From: Thermoleophilia bacterium | GTDB lineage: Bacteria > Actinomycetota > Thermoleophilia > Gaiellales > Gaiellaceae | Reading direction: 5' to 3' | DNA length: 58,911 nucleotides | Assembly (NCBI GenBank): GCA_009694305.1 | Contig: SHVL01000009.1 | Span: 1 to 58,911 of the forward strand | Shown here: positions 12,995-21,116 of the stretch, in pieces | Layout: every line of letters starts with the position of its first letter | How positions within the stretch are numbered: position 1 is the first letter of the stretch | The notes under the pieces: model-generated | Seen by the model: the letters and a program-made list of their open reading frames with translations, nothing else | What the model was told of the DNA's origin: nothing | Database searches by the model: none | Program-made: the position numbers and the translations under genes

Positions 12995-13027
12995 GCGCTA
13001 GACTGCTAGCACTTTGACTGCTAGCGC
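12995..13027 (+). promoter_or_regulatory. Repeat-rich promoter/operator at the inositol-phosphate synthase start
   Basis: GCGCTAG (12995-13001) and CTAGCGC (13021-13027) form an inverted repeat with a 19-nt spacer. Nested inside is an exact direct repeat of GACTGCTAGC (13001-13010 and 13016-13025, period 15). Three CTAG cores begin at 12998, 13006 and 13021. TAGACT (12999-13004) can serve as a -10 box for leaderless translation from TTG 13014, so a protein bound here would block both transcription and the start codon. Ribbon-helix-helix proteins typically bind such closely repeated short sites. Confidence 0.5.
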
Positions 13028-14540
13028 TTCTGCACGAAAGGGAGTCCTCGTTCGAGCCCCGTCCTCCATCAAGGAGGCTCTCGTCCGTGAGACGGCCCGC
13101 CGGGGTGCCAGCCTCAACGACGTCGCGGTCGGTATTCTCGCCACCGCCTTCGGCGTCGACTACGTACCGACGAACCGTAGGAGCCCGTTGCCGGGCTCGA
13201 GCCCCGTCGTGCTACTCCGCATGCCCGAGGATCTCAAGACCACGATCCAGGCCGAGGCGTTTCGGATCGGCTCGAACACGAACGACGTCATCCTCGCCGC
13301 GCTCTCCGATGAGCTCGGCGTCTCCTTCGAATCCAATCGCAACAGGTCTGTCCCCTTCGGGGGCGGCCGCGGAAAGGACATATCCATGGCCGCTACCAAC
13401 GGCAGAGCAAAGAACGCCACCCGTCAGAAGGACAAGGTGCGCGTCGCCGTCGTCGGCGTCGGCAACTGCGCCAACTCCCTCCTCCAAGGCGTCGAGTACT
13501 ACAAGGACGCCGACCGTGATGCCTTCGTCCCCGGACTCATGCACGTAGACCTCGGCGGCTACCACATCTCCGACATCGAGTTCACGGCGGCGTTCGACGT
13601 CGTCAAGGGCAAGGTCGGGGAGGACCTCGCCGACGCTATCTGGGCGCACCCGAACGACACGATCAAGTTCTCGGACGTGCCGAAGACCGGCATCAAGGTG
13701 TCGCGCGGCATGACGCACGACGGCATCGGCAAGTACCTCTCCGAGGTGGTCGAGAAGGCTCCAGGGGAGACCGTGGACATCGTCAAGATCCTGAGGGAGA
13801 CGGGTACCGACGTCGTCGTCAACTACCTTCCGGTCGGCTCCGAGGCAGCGGCGAAGTGGTACGCCGAGCAGATCCTGGAGGCTGGGGTCGCGATGGTCAA
13901 CTGCATGCCGGTCTTCATCGCCCGTGAGCCCTACTGGCAAAGGCGCTTCGAGCAGGCCGGTGTACCGATCATCGGTGACGACATCAAGTCGCAGGTCGGC
14001 GCAACGATCTCGCACCGCGTGCTCACGAGCCTCTTCCGCGAGCGCGGCGTCCACCTCGACCGCACGATGCAGCTGAACGTCGGCGGCAACTCGGATTTCC
14101 GCAACATGCTGGAGCGCGAGCGCCTGGAGTCGAAGAAGATCTCGAAGACGAACGCCGTCACCTCGATGCTCGACTACGACCTCGGCGAGGGCAACGTCCA
14201 CGTCGGGCCGTCAGACTACGTGCCGTGGCTGACCGACCGCAAGTGGGCGTACATCCGGATGGAGGGCACAGCCTTCGGCGATGTCCCGCTCAACCTGGAG
14301 CTGAAGCTCGAGGTCTGGGACTCGCCGAACTCGGCCGGTATCGTGATCGACGCCGTCCGGATGGCGAAGCTCGCGCTCAACAACGGCATCTCGGGCGCGC
14401 TCGAGGGGCCGTCGAGCTATCTCATGAAGTCGCCGCCCGTTCAGATCGTGGACGACGAGGCGCACCGGAACACGGAGACGTTCATCAAGCAGTACGGCCT
14501 CAAGACCGCGAAGAAGGGCCGTACGGCAACGAAGGCGTAG
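13014..14540 (+). CDS. ino1: Inositol-3-phosphate synthase with N-terminal tandem ribbon-helix-helix domain
   Basis: 508 aa if read from TTG 13014. Residues 125-508 are a complete myo-inositol-1-phosphate synthase: NAD-binding [14 protein letters not shown], then [30 protein letters not shown] and [15 protein letters not shown]. This converts glucose 6-phosphate to inositol 3-phosphate for the adjacent lipid genes. Residues 9-107 are two ribbon-helix-helix-like units (LVRAP...LNDV and LLRMPED...TNDV) with an exact 55-residue period. ATG 13386 (residue 125) has its own ribosome-binding site (GGAAAGGA) and would give a 384-aa enzyme of normal family length. Either a fusion is made, or the upstream in-frame cistron and an internal start yield two products. 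Family members normally lack this N-terminus. Confidence 0.9.
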   Translation: MTASASARKGVLVRAPSSIKEALVRETARRGASLNDVAVGILATAFGVDYVPTNRRSPLPGSSPVVLLRMPEDLKTTIQAEAFRIGSNTNDVILAALSDELGVSFESNRNRSVPFGGGRGKDISMAATNGRAKNATRQKDKVRVAVVGVGNCANSLLQGVEYYKDADRDAFVPGLMHVDLGGYHISDIEFTAAFDVVKGKVGEDLADAIWAHPNDTIKFSDVPKTGIKVSRGMTHDGIGKYLSEVVEKAPGETVDIVKILRETGTDVVVNYLPVGSEAAAKWYAEQILEAGVAMVNCMPVFIAREPYWQRRFEQAGVPIIGDDIKSQVGATISHRVLTSLFRERGVHLDRTMQLNVGGNSDFRNMLERERLESKKISKTNAVTSMLDYDLGEGNVHVGPSDYVPWLTDRKWAYIRMEGTAFGDVPLNLELKLEVWDSPNSAGIVIDAVRMAKLALNNGISGALEGPSSYLMKSPPVQIVDDEAHRNTETFIKQYGLKTAKKGRTATKA

Positions 14541-14562
14541 AAGGACGAAGGCGACAGTGGAT

Positions 14563-14603
14563 GGCCACCCACGGGTGGCTGTTCACTCCCGCCACGCGGG
14601 TGG
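14563..14603 (+). terminator. Probable terminator after inositol-phosphate synthase
   Basis: A perfect hairpin GCCACCC-AC-GGGTGGC (14564-14579) is followed by a second, imperfect GC-rich stem within 14585-14603. There is no T-run. It lies between converging genes and may serve both. Confidence 0.5.
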
Positions 14604-14607
14604 AGAG

Positions 14608-14823
14608 CTAGGTGGCGCGGGGTGCAGCGTCGTCGGCCTCGAAGCCGACATCTCGGTGCGTCACGTCACAGAACGGCTGGTTCTTCGAGTGGCCGCAGCG
14701 ACACAGCACGACCGAGGTTCCCGGCGGCAGTTCGAATGGAACGCCCTTTGCATCGAGGATAGTGATCGGACCGGTGACCTTCAGCGGCCCGTTCTCGCGT
14801 ACCTGGATTGTCACGTCACTCAT
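14608..14823 (-). CDS. CDGSH-type iron-sulfur domain protein
   Basis: 71 aa. The cluster motif reads C-x-C-x2-S-x3-P-x-C-D-V-T-H, three Cys and one His, as in mitoNEET-like 2Fe-2S proteins. The usual Gly-(Ser/Ala) of CDGSH is Val-Thr here, but all ligands are intact. The preceding GPLKVTGPI.I.D..G segment is typical of small bacterial family members. A redox or iron-sulfur storage role is presumed. ATG 14823 follows TAGTGT (14835-14830) after 6 nt with no ribosome-binding site. It converges on ino1. Confidence 0.85.
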   Translation of the reverse strand: MSDVTIQVRENGPLKVTGPITILDAKGVPFELPPGTSVVLCRCGHSKNQPFCDVTHRDVGFEADDAAPRAT

Positions 14824-14829
14824 AGAGAC

Positions 14830-14835
14830 ACACTA
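14830..14835 (-). promoter_or_regulatory. -10-like hexamer TAGTGT for the CDGSH gene
   Basis: TAGTGT on the minus strand lies 6 nt before ATG 14823 with no Shine-Dalgarno. It matches the leaderless pattern of the window. Confidence 0.4.
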
Positions 14836-14869
14836 GCTGCAACCGGCCAAGGCTAGAATCGGAAGGGCC

Positions 14870-16615
14870 ATGACCCTTCGGATCTGCCTCGTCACACCCT
14901 TCTCGTGGTCACAGCCGCACGACGTGAACGAGCACGTCCGGGGTGCGGCAGCCGCGCTGCGCCGACGGAGCCATGAGGTGACCATCGTCGCGCCCTCCTC
15001 ACGCGCCGGCGATCTCCTCGAGGGCCGGCGGATGCTGCAACGCGGCGTGATCGGCGAGGTTGTCGCGATCGGAGCAGCGGTGCCGACATCGTTGACGGAG
15101 CGTACGGCGCTGCCGATGGGCGTTCGCGCCAACCTCGCGGCGGCACTCGCGCTCGGGTCGTTCGATGTCGTGCACGGCTTCGAGCCCGGCGTTTCGAGCC
15201 TCTCCTCCACAGCACTCCTCGAGGCCGAGACGACGACAGCGGCGACGTTCTTCTCGACCGAACGCATCGCCGTGCCGCCACGGAAGAACCAGCGCGTCAA
15301 GCTGCTCGCCCGGGTTGACGTGCTACTCGGTACCTCCGAGGAGGCGATCCTGCGCGCGTCGGAGCGCTTCCCCGGTGACTACGAGAAGGTCTCCATCGGA
15401 GTCAACTCGTCGGACTTCGTGCCGGGCAGGAAACGCAAGATCATCGTCGTCGAGCTTGCACCCGGCCAGAGCGCAGTCGCGAAGGCGGTTCTCCGGCTCC
15501 TGCCGCTACTCCCGGGGTGGGAGGTCGTCCTCGCCCGGACGGCGCACCTCACCCGCCGGCCGGCGATCCCCGCCGCACTCCGAGAGCGTGCGCGCGCACG
15601 CTCGCTCGTGAAACCCGACACACGACGGGCCTTTCTTGCCGAGGCGGCGATCTTCGTCCCGGTTCCCGGTGGCAGCTCTCGTCTCCACCTCGAGGCGCAG
15701 TCATGCGGCTGTGCGATCGCGGAGCCCACCGGGCTCGAGGAACAACCGGAGCTCGCGGCCACAGCCGTCGCGCTGCTCGCGAGGGACGAGGCGCTGCGAA
15801 CACGCGCAGGGGCAGACGCTCGCTTCCGGGGCGTGCTCGCCGACTTCGACAGGTTGGCCGAGCGGCTCGAACAGGTCTACTCGAAGGCCGCAGGCCGCCG
15901 ACGCCCGTCTTCATCTGGCCCGACTCCTGACGCCGATCTGCTCGGTGAGCGCGACTGGATCATCGTCGATCTCCACATGCACACGAGCCGGTCGCACGAC
16001 TGCTCTATCGAACCAGAGGTTCTCGTCCACCACGCCGAGGCCGAGGGCCTCGGAGCCATTGCGGTGACCGACCACAACGTCTTCGCAGGAGCGCTCGAGG
16101 TGGTGGAGCTCGCCCGGAGACGGAAGCTAATCGTGATTCCCGGCGAGGAGGTGAAGACCGACAGCGAGGGTGAGGTGATCGGCCTCTTCCTGCACACGGA
16201 GATCCCACGCGGGATGACCTTCGCCGAGACGATCGCAGCAATCCGTGAACAGGACGGAATCGTCTACATCCCCCACCCCTTCGACCGGATGCACGCCATC
16301 CCGTCGGCCGCGACGCTGCTGCGGCACATCGCCGACATCGACGTGCTCGAGGTCTACAACGCAAGACTCCTGTTCGAGGCCTACAACGACGAGGCGCTCC
16401 GCTTCCAGCGCAAGTACGGTTTGCTCGCCGGCGCAGGGTCCGACGCGCATGTCCTCCAGGGCGTCGGCACGGGCGCCCTCCGGATGCGCCGTTTCAACGG
16501 CCCCGAGGAGTTCCTGTTGTCGCTCCGCAGCGCCGAGGTGCTACGACGGCCGAAGTCTCTTGCCTACCTGCAATCACTGAAATGGGCCGCCCAGGTCAAG
16601 GAGAAGGTCCGTTAG
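14870..16615 (+). CDS. GT4-like glycosyltransferase fused to a PHP phosphoesterase
   Basis: 581 aa. Residues 1-345 are a divergent GT-B fold. The start RICLVTPFSWSQPHDVNEHVRG resembles the N-terminus of phosphatidylinositol mannosyltransferase PimA, and the acceptor-side motif HLEAQSCGCAI.EP.GLEE corresponds to the GT4 E-x7-E region, but the usual Arg/Lys sugar-nucleotide residues are hard to find. Residues 360-540 are a PHP domain with H369-x-H371 (DLHMHTS), AVTDHN, PGEEV, PHPF and GSDAH, so its metal site looks complete. SD GGAAGGG and TAGAAT (14854-14859) precede ATG 14870. Next to PI-synthesis genes, it may modify inositol lipids or their head groups; this is inference. Confidence 0.8.
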   Translation: MTLRICLVTPFSWSQPHDVNEHVRGAAAALRRRSHEVTIVAPSSRAGDLLEGRRMLQRGVIGEVVAIGAAVPTSLTERTALPMGVRANLAAALALGSFDVVHGFEPGVSSLSSTALLEAETTTAATFFSTERIAVPPRKNQRVKLLARVDVLLGTSEEAILRASERFPGDYEKVSIGVNSSDFVPGRKRKIIVVELAPGQSAVAKAVLRLLPLLPGWEVVLARTAHLTRRPAIPAALRERARARSLVKPDTRRAFLAEAAIFVPVPGGSSRLHLEAQSCGCAIAEPTGLEEQPELAATAVALLARDEALRTRAGADARFRGVLADFDRLAERLEQVYSKAAGRRRPSSSGPTPDADLLGERDWIIVDLHMHTSRSHDCSIEPEVLVHHAEAEGLGAIAVTDHNVFAGALEVVELARRRKLIVIPGEEVKTDSEGEVIGLFLHTEIPRGMTFAETIAAIREQDGIVYIPHPFDRMHAIPSAATLLRHIADIDVLEVYNARLLFEAYNDEALRFQRKYGLLAGAGSDAHVLQGVGTGALRMRRFNGPEEFLLSLRSAEVLRRPKSLAYLQSLKWAAQVKEKVR

Positions 16616-16638
16616 AGCAGAAGGTAATCGGGACACCC

Positions 16639-17232
16639 GTGTCTACCGCCACGCCCACTGACGAAATCTACGAACGCTATCTCCGCAAGGCGATCAGCGA
16701 GATCAACGAGCTGCAGCACGAGCTCCTCGCCATCGCCGACGAGACCCACGTTCCGGTGCTCGGATCCGGGCATCCGCTGGCGGACATCTTCCTGCTCAAG
16801 CACACGCCGCAGCAGGCGGAGATCGCAGAGGGTGTCGCCTTCTTCGGCCGCTCGGGGAACGCGCTCCTCAAGTCGCTGCAGCGCCTCGACGTTGACCCGC
16901 TTGGGATCTACGGGACGAACTGCCTCAAGTTCGGGACGGAGGACAACACGCAGGCTACTCCGTGGCTGACACGCGAGCTGCACATCGTCCAGCCGAAACT
17001 CCTGATCGTGATGGGCGACGCCTCGACATGCTTCCTCGACGGCCTCGAGTTCCCGCTCGCCGACCCCCTGGGCGGCCTGGAGATGGGAGTCCTGCACCGC
17101 TTCACGCCAACGATCGAGGCGATCGTGACGCCCGACATCGACGGAGCGCTCGACGACCAGGCCGCCAAGACAGCCTTCTGGAACGCGTTCAAGGCGCTCG
17201 GGCCGTGGTGGGCGGAGCTGCCGCCGTACTGA
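16639..17232 (+). CDS. Uracil-DNA glycosylase superfamily protein
   Basis: 197 aa from GTG 16639. An upstream in-frame ATG at 16582 would overlap the previous gene by 34 nt and is less likely. The UDG fold is suggested by the order: strand with HPLADIFLLKHTP, F-F-G-R-S-G-N-A-L-L (compare F-x-G-x-A-G-x-L-L of family 4), IYGTNCLKFG (compare YITNVVKC), then HIVQPKLLIVMGDAS (compare P-K-I-I-V-x-L-G). The four iron-sulfur cysteines of family 4 are absent. Base excision repair is the family role, but the catalytic motif GEAPG is replaced, so its activity is uncertain. Confidence 0.65.
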   Translation: MSTATPTDEIYERYLRKAISEINELQHELLAIADETHVPVLGSGHPLADIFLLKHTPQQAEIAEGVAFFGRSGNALLKSLQRLDVDPLGIYGTNCLKFGTEDNTQATPWLTRELHIVQPKLLIVMGDASTCFLDGLEFPLADPLGGLEMGVLHRFTPTIEAIVTPDIDGALDDQAAKTAFWNAFKALGPWWAELPPY

Positions 17233-17945
17233 GCCCTCGACGGTCAGTGCTGCTCGCTGCCGTCGCCGCCCTTCTCGTTGCCTGGGACGCCGGGGCCGGC
17301 GTGCTGCCCGACGTGGGGCACTGGCCGGACATCGTGGTCGTGGCCTTCCTCGTGCTGCCGGTTACCTTCTCGGTGCCGTGGCTCGCTCTCCCGGCAGCAG
17401 CCTCGCGCTGGATTCCCGGCGTCGCAGCGGCTCTCGTGGCGCTCTCGTTCCTGCTCTACGTGGCCGGCTTCGACTCGCTCTTCAACGTCGCGAAACTCCT
17501 TGCCCTGACAGCCGTCGGCTTCTGGTTCATGTCCGTCTTCGAGGCGCTGTCGTGGGTCGTGCTCGTCGCCGTCGTCGTTCCCTGGGTGGACGTGCTCTCG
17601 GTCTGGCGAGGCCCAACCGAGTACATCGTGTCGGAGCAGCCGAGCCTCTTCGACCGTGTTTCCATCGCGTTCCGACTGCCGGGAGAGGAGGGATCGGCCA
17701 ACATCGGCCCTCCCGACATCCTCTTCTTTGCACTCTTTCTCGCAGCAGCAGACCGCTTCGCGCTGCGCGTGGGCTGGACGTGGATCTCGATGGTCGGCCT
17801 ACTCACGCTGACGCTGCTCGCGACCGACGCCTTCGATCTCAACGGCCTGCCTGCACTCCCCGCCGTCGCGTTCGGATTCCTGGTGCCGAACGCCGACCTG
17901 CTCTGGAAGGCCTGGCGCGAGCGCGGGTTCGAGATTCGCGACTAG
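17208..17945 (+). CDS. Presenilin/signal-peptide-peptidase-like membrane protein (putative intramembrane aspartyl protease)
   Basis: About 245 aa from GTG 17208 (start uncertain; GTG 17247 is an alternative), with eight to nine hydrophobic segments. Three features occur in the order known for presenilin-type GxGD proteases: an Asp at the end of a membrane helix (D128 in WVDVLSVW, where the family has Y-D), a second Asp in the next helix (D170 in NIGPPDILFF, where the family has G-x-G-D), and a PAL motif in the last helix (P215-A216-L217 in GLPALPAVAFGF). The GPPD variant departs from GxGD. It overlaps the UDG-like gene by 25 nt and converges with the rlmD-like gene. If wrong, it is simply a membrane protein of unknown role. 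Confidence 0.5.
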   Translation: MGGAAAVLSPRRSVLLAAVAALLVAWDAGAGVLPDVGHWPDIVVVAFLVLPVTFSVPWLALPAAASRWIPGVAAALVALSFLLYVAGFDSLFNVAKLLALTAVGFWFMSVFEALSWVVLVAVVVPWVDVLSVWRGPTEYIVSEQPSLFDRVSIAFRLPGEEGSANIGPPDILFFALFLAAADRFALRVGWTWISMVGLLTLTLLATDAFDLNGLPALPAVAFGFLVPNADLLWKAWRERGFEIRD

Positions 17946-19342
17946 GCGGCGTCGGGCGGAGCGGCGTCCGCGGCGGGCGCGACGCGTTCGAGCAGGTTGA
18001 CCGTCTCGATGTGCGGCGTGTGAGGGAACATGTCCACCGGGCGACAGCGACGAAGCTCGTAGCCGAAGTCCTCGCGGAGCACCTTCAGATCCGAGGCGAG
18101 CGTCGTCGGGTTGCACGAGATGTACACGATGCGCGGCGCGTGCAAGCGAGCCAGCCGCCGCAGTGCCTTCCCAGCGAGACCGGCACGCGGAGGATCGACG
18201 ACGAGGACATCCGGCGCACCGGCGCGTTCGTGGAGCTCCTCGAGCGCAAGCGAGACGTTGCCCGCGAAGAAGGCCGCATTCGTGATCCCGTTCAGCTCGG
18301 CGTTCTCGATCGCACACGCAACCGACTCCTCGGAGATCTCGACGCCCCACACCGTCAGCGCATCGGGGGCGAGCGTGAGGCCAATCGTGCCCGTGCCGCA
18401 ATAGAGGTCGTAGACCGTCTCCGTGCCGGTGAGCCCCGCGAACTCGCGAGCAATCGAATAGAGCGTCTCGGCCATCTCGGTGTTCGTCTGGAGAAAGGCG
18501 TTTGGCCGCACGCGGAACCGGAGGCCGAGAATCTCCTCCTCGATCGCATCCTCGCCCCACAGGAGCACCGTCGGCAGATTCGTGATCTCCGCCGGGGTCT
18601 CGTTGACGGCCCAGTGGATAGAGCGCACCTCGGGAAACTTGCGCAGCACCTCGACGAGGTAGCCCTCCTCGAACTTCTTGCCCTTCGCGGTGACGAGCTG
18701 CACGAGCACCTGCCCCGTGTTGCGTCCTTCCCGGAAGACGAGATGCCGGAGATACCCCTTCTGATCGGTCTGGTCGTACGCGACGAGATTCTCTTCGCGC
18801 GCCCAGCCCTGCACCGCATCGCGGATCGCGTTCCCGAGGTCGGTCGTCAGCAGACACACCTCGAGGGCCAGCACCTCGTCCCAGCGGCCTGCACGATGGA
18901 AGCCAAGGGCCGGTCCGTCAGGCGTCTGCGTGAACGAGTACTCCAGCTTGTTGCGGTAGCCGTACTGCGAGGTGGCAGGCACGATCGGCTCGACCGGAGG
19001 CTCGATGATCCCGCCCAGGCGCACGAGCGCATCGCGCACCTGCGCAGCCTTCGACTCGAGCTGCCGCTCGTAGGCATAGTCCTGGAAGCGGCAGCCGCCG
19101 CACGCTCCGAAGTGCGGGCACGGCGCCACGACTCTGTCGGGGCCCGGCGAGAGGATCTCGAGTGCGGTCGCCTCCGCAAAGCCGCGCTTGACCTTGGTCA
19201 CGCGGGCGCGCACCGTGTCGCCGGGCAACGCACGGCGCACGAAGACGACGAAGCCGTCGAGGCGCGCGACACCGTTGCCGCCGAAGGCGAGCGAGTCAAC
19301 GTGGAGCTCGAGCTCCTCACCGTTCGAGACAGGGGCGGCCAT
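17942..19342 (-). CDS. 23S rRNA (uracil-5-)-methyltransferase, RlmD/RumA-like
   Basis: 466 aa. An N-terminal TRAM domain (1-60) precedes the iron-sulfur site C-x5-C-x2-C (CPHFGACGGC) with a fourth Cys downstream. The SAM-binding domain has YDLYCGTGTIGL and VDPPRAG. The catalytic Cys lies in VYISCNPTTLASDL, and the ending PVDMFPHTPHIETV is typical of TrmA/RumA. It methylates U1939 or a related uridine in 23S rRNA. TrmA or RlmC activity cannot be excluded. The stop overlaps the converging upstream membrane gene by 3 nt. The start is preceded by TAGGCT (19357-19352) and 9 nt. Confidence 0.9.
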   Translation of the reverse strand: MAAPVSNGEELELHVDSLAFGGNGVARLDGFVVFVRRALPGDTVRARVTKVKRGFAEATALEILSPGPDRVVAPCPHFGACGGCRFQDYAYERQLESKAAQVRDALVRLGGIIEPPVEPIVPATSQYGYRNKLEYSFTQTPDGPALGFHRAGRWDEVLALEVCLLTTDLGNAIRDAVQGWAREENLVAYDQTDQKGYLRHLVFREGRNTGQVLVQLVTAKGKKFEEGYLVEVLRKFPEVRSIHWAVNETPAEITNLPTVLLWGEDAIEEEILGLRFRVRPNAFLQTNTEMAETLYSIAREFAGLTGTETVYDLYCGTGTIGLTLAPDALTVWGVEISEESVACAIENAELNGITNAAFFAGNVSLALEELHERAGAPDVLVVDPPRAGLAGKALRRLARLHAPRIVYISCNPTTLASDLKVLREDFGYELRRCRPVDMFPHTPHIETVNLLERVAPAADAAPPDAA

Positions 19343-19351
19343 GAGAACGGG

Positions 19352-19357
19352 AGCCTA
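19352..19357 (-). promoter_or_regulatory. -10-like hexamer TAGGCT for the rlmD-like gene
   Basis: TAGGCT on the minus strand lies 9 nt before ATG 19342 and no ribosome-binding site is visible. Confidence 0.35.
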
Positions 19358-19502
19358 CCGACGACGAGAAAACGTCCCCGCCCGCTCCAGCGGAAAAACA
19401 GGCCGACGCCTCACACCCTGGCCACCAGACCGGTAAACGCTGAACCGGAAAGAGCCAGATGCGAAGACACACTTTCTCATCTTTGCCATAGTCAGACACG
19501 AG

Positions 19503-21068
19503 ATGTCCGATTCCTACGATGCAGTCTTTGTCGGCGCGGGCCACAATACTCTTGCTGCAGCCCTGCACCTCTCGGTGCGTGGCTGGCGTGTTGGCCTGTT
19601 CGAACAGGCATCTGTGGCGGGCGGCGCGGTAAAGACCGGCGACTACACTCTCCCCGGCTTTCGCCACGACTGGGCGGCAATGAACCTGTCGCTCTTTGCC
19701 GGATCGACATTTTTCGAGACACATGGCCCTGAGTTGATTCAGCACGGACTGGAGTTTGTGCCGGTCTCGAACTCCTTTGCCACCGTGTTCCCTGATCACA
19801 CCTGGTGTGGCGTCTCCACCGATCTCGCCGCCACCACCGCCCGGATCACAACCCATTCAGCCGCCGATGCCGCGACGTGGAATCGCCTGATGGCCGACTT
19901 CCCCACCGAGGCACCGCATCTGTTTGGCCTGCTCGACAGTCCCATGAAAATGCGCGCGCTTGCCTCTCGGACGATCAAGCTCCTACGCGCCAAGGGCCTC
20001 GGCGGCACGCTCGACATGGGGCAGTTTCTGCTCCAGTCGCCGCGCCAGTGGCTGACGCAAACCTTCGAGTCGCCGCACGTCCAGGCCATGCTTGGCGCCT
20101 GGGGCCTGCATCTTGACTTTGCCCCGGACATCGCAGGGGGCGCGATCTTCCCCTACTTCCACGCCATGGCCAGCCAGGCCTCCGGGATGGTTCTCGGCAA
20201 AGGCGGTACCGACACGATCATCCGTGCCATGGTCGCCACGATCGAGACCCACGGCGGCACCGTCGAAACCGACGCAGCCGTCACCCGCATCCTGCACGCA
20301 AACGGCAAAGCGTACGGCATCGAACTCGCCGATGGCCGCACGATCACCGCCACGCGTGCCGTCATCGCCGGAGTTGCGCCACGCGCACTCCCGCTCCTGA
20401 CCGGCACCTCGAGCGCGTTCGACGCAAAGATGACCGCCTACACCCATGCCCCCGGCACCATGATGATCCATCTGGCGCTCCGCGATCTTCCCGACTGGAA
20501 TGCGGGTCACGAGCTGCAATCCTTTGCCTATATCCATATCGCTTCCAGCCTCGATCAGATGGCGCGCACCTATCAACAGGCCGTTGCGGGCCTCTTGCCG
20601 GACGAACCGATGGTGGTCGTTGGCCAACCCACCACCGTCGATCCCACCCGCGCACCCTCCGGCCAACACGCGATCTGGCTGCAGGTTCGCATGGCCCCTG
20701 GCACGATCACCGGCGACGCCGGGGGCGAGATCACCTCGACCGACTGGGCTCAGGCTGGAGAGCCCTTTGCCTCACGCGTGCTGGATATCTTCGAATCGCA
20801 CGCCCCCGGCACCCGCGCAAAGATTCTTGGCCAGCGCATCGTCACCCCTCTGGAACTGGAGCGAGACAACCCGAACCTCATCGGCGGCGACCAGGGTTGC
20901 GGCAGCCACCACATGAGTCAGAACTTCCTCTTCCGCCCCGCTCGCGGCCATGCGGACGGCTCCACTCCGATCAAGAACCTTCACCTCACCGGAGCCGCCG
21001 TCTGGCCCGGTGCGGGACTCGGCGCAGGATCGGGATTTCTTCTCGCCCGGAGCCTGGTCGGAAAATAG
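19503..21068 (+). CDS. Phytoene-desaturase-like FAD-dependent oxidoreductase
   Basis: 521 aa. The N-terminal dinucleotide-binding motif is VFVGAGHNTLAAALHLSVRGWRVGLFEQ, and GGAVKTGDYTLPGF follows as in carotenoid desaturase-type amine oxidases. The C-terminal FAD motif is NLHLTGAAVWPGAGLGAGSG. It is closest in style to the PYROXD2/CrtI-like clade, whose substrates are mostly unknown; no phytoene synthase is nearby. Codon choice differs from its neighbours, with many more TTT, CTT, CCC and CAA codons, which suggests acquisition. It is divergent from rlmD and convergent with the broken MFS gene. Start ATG 19503 follows ACACGAG without an obvious ribosome-binding site. Confidence 0.8.
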   Translation: MSDSYDAVFVGAGHNTLAAALHLSVRGWRVGLFEQASVAGGAVKTGDYTLPGFRHDWAAMNLSLFAGSTFFETHGPELIQHGLEFVPVSNSFATVFPDHTWCGVSTDLAATTARITTHSAADAATWNRLMADFPTEAPHLFGLLDSPMKMRALASRTIKLLRAKGLGGTLDMGQFLLQSPRQWLTQTFESPHVQAMLGAWGLHLDFAPDIAGGAIFPYFHAMASQASGMVLGKGGTDTIIRAMVATIETHGGTVETDAAVTRILHANGKAYGIELADGRTITATRAVIAGVAPRALPLLTGTSSAFDAKMTAYTHAPGTMMIHLALRDLPDWNAGHELQSFAYIHIASSLDQMARTYQQAVAGLLPDEPMVVVGQPTTVDPTRAPSGQHAIWLQVRMAPGTITGDAGGEITSTDWAQAGEPFASRVLDIFESHAPGTRAKILGQRIVTPLELERDNPNLIGGDQGCGSHHMSQNFLFRPARGHADGSTPIKNLHLTGAAVWPGAGLGAGSGFLLARSLVGK

Positions 21069-21116
21069 CTCCTGCGCCCGAGGGCGCACGTCCGACGATC
21101 GCGGCAACGCGAGTGC

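Noticed and set aside
16582-16638. ATG 16582 as the start of the UDG-like gene
   Set aside because: It would overlap the preceding gene by 34 nt and adds residues without family match; GTG 16639 is preferred.
17378-19732. Long plus-strand frame across the presenilin-like and rlmD-like genes
   Set aside because: It crosses two genes with clear family motifs in other frames and has no domain of its own.
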